DNA of 64,000 nucleotides from Chengkuizengella sp. SCS-71B (GTDB taxonomy: Bacteria; Bacillota; Bacilli; Paenibacillales; KCTC-33759), in the NCBI RefSeq assembly GCF_040100845.1, contig NZ_JAZHSH010000001.1, forward strand, positions 1-64,000. The letters run 5' to 3'. The notes below the pieces were generated by a model. It saw only the letters and a program-made list of their open reading frames with translations, did no database searches and was not told the origin of the DNA. Shown piece by piece: positions 62,787 to 64,000 of this stretch; the first letter of the stretch is position 1; every line of letters starts with the position of its first letter. The position numbers were made by a program, and so were the translations under genes.

Positions 62787-64000
62787 TCACTCTAATAATA
62801 AGTTATATATTAATGTAGCAAATTCAGCACGGCTTGTCTCATTTTGAGGCCTAAATGTGCCATCACTATAACCACTAATAATTCCATCCAATTTTAATTG
62901 AGTTAATACACCAGATGCCCAATACCCTTGAGGTATATCCTTAAAAGGATTTTCACCTTCCACACCTTCTTTACCAAGAGCGTTTGCTATTATTTTTGCT
63001 GCTTCAACTCTGCTTAAATTGTCGTTCGGAGCAAACGTTCCATCTGTATAACCATTAATTAAACCAGCTTGACTAGCTAAGAAAATTGGTTTATATGCCC
63101 AATTTTCACTAGATATATCTATAAATGGTGATGATGCAGGTTCTTCACCATTCAGCTCCATTGCCCTAACTACCATAGTGATTGCTTCGGCTCGTGTAAT
63201 ATTCTCATTTGGAAGAAAACGTCCATCAACCCCGTTAACTATTCCTCGCTCCCAAAGTTCTTTAATTTCCTCTTTTGCCCAATGTGTTTCAACATCTGTA
63301 AAGACTGTATCAATATTTCGCTCTGTAACTTTTAATGTATACATTTGATAATCAAAAGCCTGATCAGATACAAGTTTGACATAATAAGTTCCGGCAGACA
63401 ATCCGTTTAAATGTTTATTGATGTTCGTTTTTCCTTCGTTTGTAGTTAGAAACACTAAGCTCTGTGTCGAATTTAACACACTTAATGTTACGTTTCTATC
63501 TTTTGGCAAATGATCTAAATCAATACTAATGTCGCTTGTTTCCTCAATTCTAAATGAAAACCAGTCTTCGTCTGTACCATGTTCAAAAACTCCATTTAAT
63601 TCAGTATTCAAATTTAGTTTTGTAGTTTGATATGCTTTATCATTAGGTTCATTTACATCAACAAATGTAGGAAGATAATTTATTTGCAAATAATAATTCC
63701 CTATAATAGGTAAAGAGTTCATACCCTCTTCCTCATAGTTCTGTACTTGAAAATAATATTTCCCAGGTAATACAGAATCAGAAGAATAAAATTCATCTTC
63801 TCCAGCATTACCTCTATCTATGGAAAAAGAAGTGCCATCTGGTTTTTGTAGTATTAATTGTAAATCCATTCGATTCGTATCAGTAGAGAGTTCAATTTTT
63901 AAATTACCTTCTTGGACGACTTCTAGAACATACCAATCTTTATCGTTAACTTGATGGAATGTACCCAAAATGTATTCTCCCGTTTCCGGTAAAACAAACG
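62787..64000 (-). CDS. S-layer homology (SLH) surface protein with PPC domains, 5' end truncated by window
   Basis: The reading frame runs off the window edge: codons before 63968 continue in frame (LPETGEYILGTFHQVND). Two prepeptidase C-terminal (PPC) domains occupy about the first 230 residues (DKDWYVLEV, later DEDWFSFRI). Three SLH repeats follow, each with a TRAE, SRVE or SRAE motif (ITRAEAI, LSRVEAA, TSRAEFA). It should be exported and held on secondary cell-wall polymer. The missing N-terminus may carry a signal peptide and perhaps a catalytic domain. It precedes ywzB on the same strand. Confidence 0.92.
   Translation of the reverse strand, partial: FVLPETGEYILGTFHQVNDKDWYVLEVVQEGNLKIELSTDTNRMDLQLILQKPDGTSFSIDRGNAGEDEFYSSDSVLPGKYYFQVQNYEEEGMNSLPIIGNYYLQINYLPTFVDVNEPNDKAYQTTKLNLNTELNGVFEHGTDEDWFSFRIEETSDISIDLDHLPKDRNVTLSVLNSTQSLVFLTTNEGKTNINKHLNGLSAGTYYVKLVSDQAFDYQMYTLKVTERNIDTVFTDVETHWAKEEIKELWERGIVNGVDGRFLPNENITRAEAITMVVRAMELNGEEPASSPFIDISSENWAYKPIFLASQAGLINGYTDGTFAPNDNLSRVEAAKIIANALGKEGVEGENPFKDIPQGYWASGVLTQLKLDGIISGYSDGTFRPQNETSRAEFATLIYNLLLE

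Overview
The window is a stretch of core chromosome from an AT-rich, endospore-forming member of the Firmicutes, order Bacillales. Sporulation genes (spoIIE, spoVT, spoVG, yabG, sspF, bofA, gin, fin, yabP, yabQ) run through it. The gene order is that of the Bacillus subtilis origin-proximal region from yaaL to lysS, read in reverse. Departures from B. subtilis (nadABC between ftsH and coaX, hup next to rqcP, prsA after mfd, greA before lysS, an SLH surface protein) suggest a Paenibacillaceae-like lineage, but the species cannot be fixed from sequence reading alone. Every gene except abrB lies on the minus strand, so replication probably enters from the high-coordinate side.

Reading in the direction of transcription (high to low coordinates): 64000-60311 holds a truncated S-layer-anchored protein, ywzB, murA, yaaL and bofA. 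60171-54412 is a ribosomal RNA operon with the order 16S, 5S, tRNA-Ile, tRNA-Ala, 23S, 5S, so it carries two identical 5S genes. 54231-46983 holds gin, an Orn/Lys/Arg decarboxylase family gene, tmk, darA, yaaR, holB, ricT, yabA, trmN6 and rsmI. abrB lies on the plus strand next to tatD. 45194-35369 holds yabE, rnmV, rsmA, yabG, veg, sspF, ispE, purR, ridA, spoVG, glmU, pth and fin. 35271-24066 holds mfd, prsA, spoVT, yabM, yabN, hup, rqcP, yabP, yabQ, divIC and yabR. 23792-15392 holds spoIIE, yabS, yabT, tilS, hpt and ftsH. 15174-8869 holds nadA, nadB, nadC, coaX, hslO and cysK. 8652-371 holds the p-aminobenzoate/folate operon (pabB, pabA, pabC, folP, folB, folK, yazB, dusB), greA and lysS. 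The left edge (1-207) carries the promoter and leader of a second rRNA operon whose genes lie outside the window.

Functionally the window joins information processing (rRNA, rRNA and tRNA modification, 5S maturation, ribosome rescue), envelope precursors (murA, glmU, ispE), cofactors (folate, NAD, CoA), replication and repair (holB, tmk, mfd) and sporulation control. Several links are internal: RnmV matures the 5S RNAs encoded here, Gin and Fin act on forespore sigma factors, and PurR/RidA, RicT and AbrB form a regulatory layer. Regulatory sequence is readable in places: a Spo0A-type spoIIE promoter with a 21-bp spacer, 0A boxes at abrB, a sigma-H type spoVG promoter, and two consensus sigma-A promoters in tandem before veg.

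I found no transposon, prophage, CRISPR array or defence island, and no gene cluster that looks like an undescribed multi-gene system. The most unusual features are the rRNA operon layout, a compact structured element between nadA and nadB, and the junction joining ywzB-murA to yaaL-bofA.
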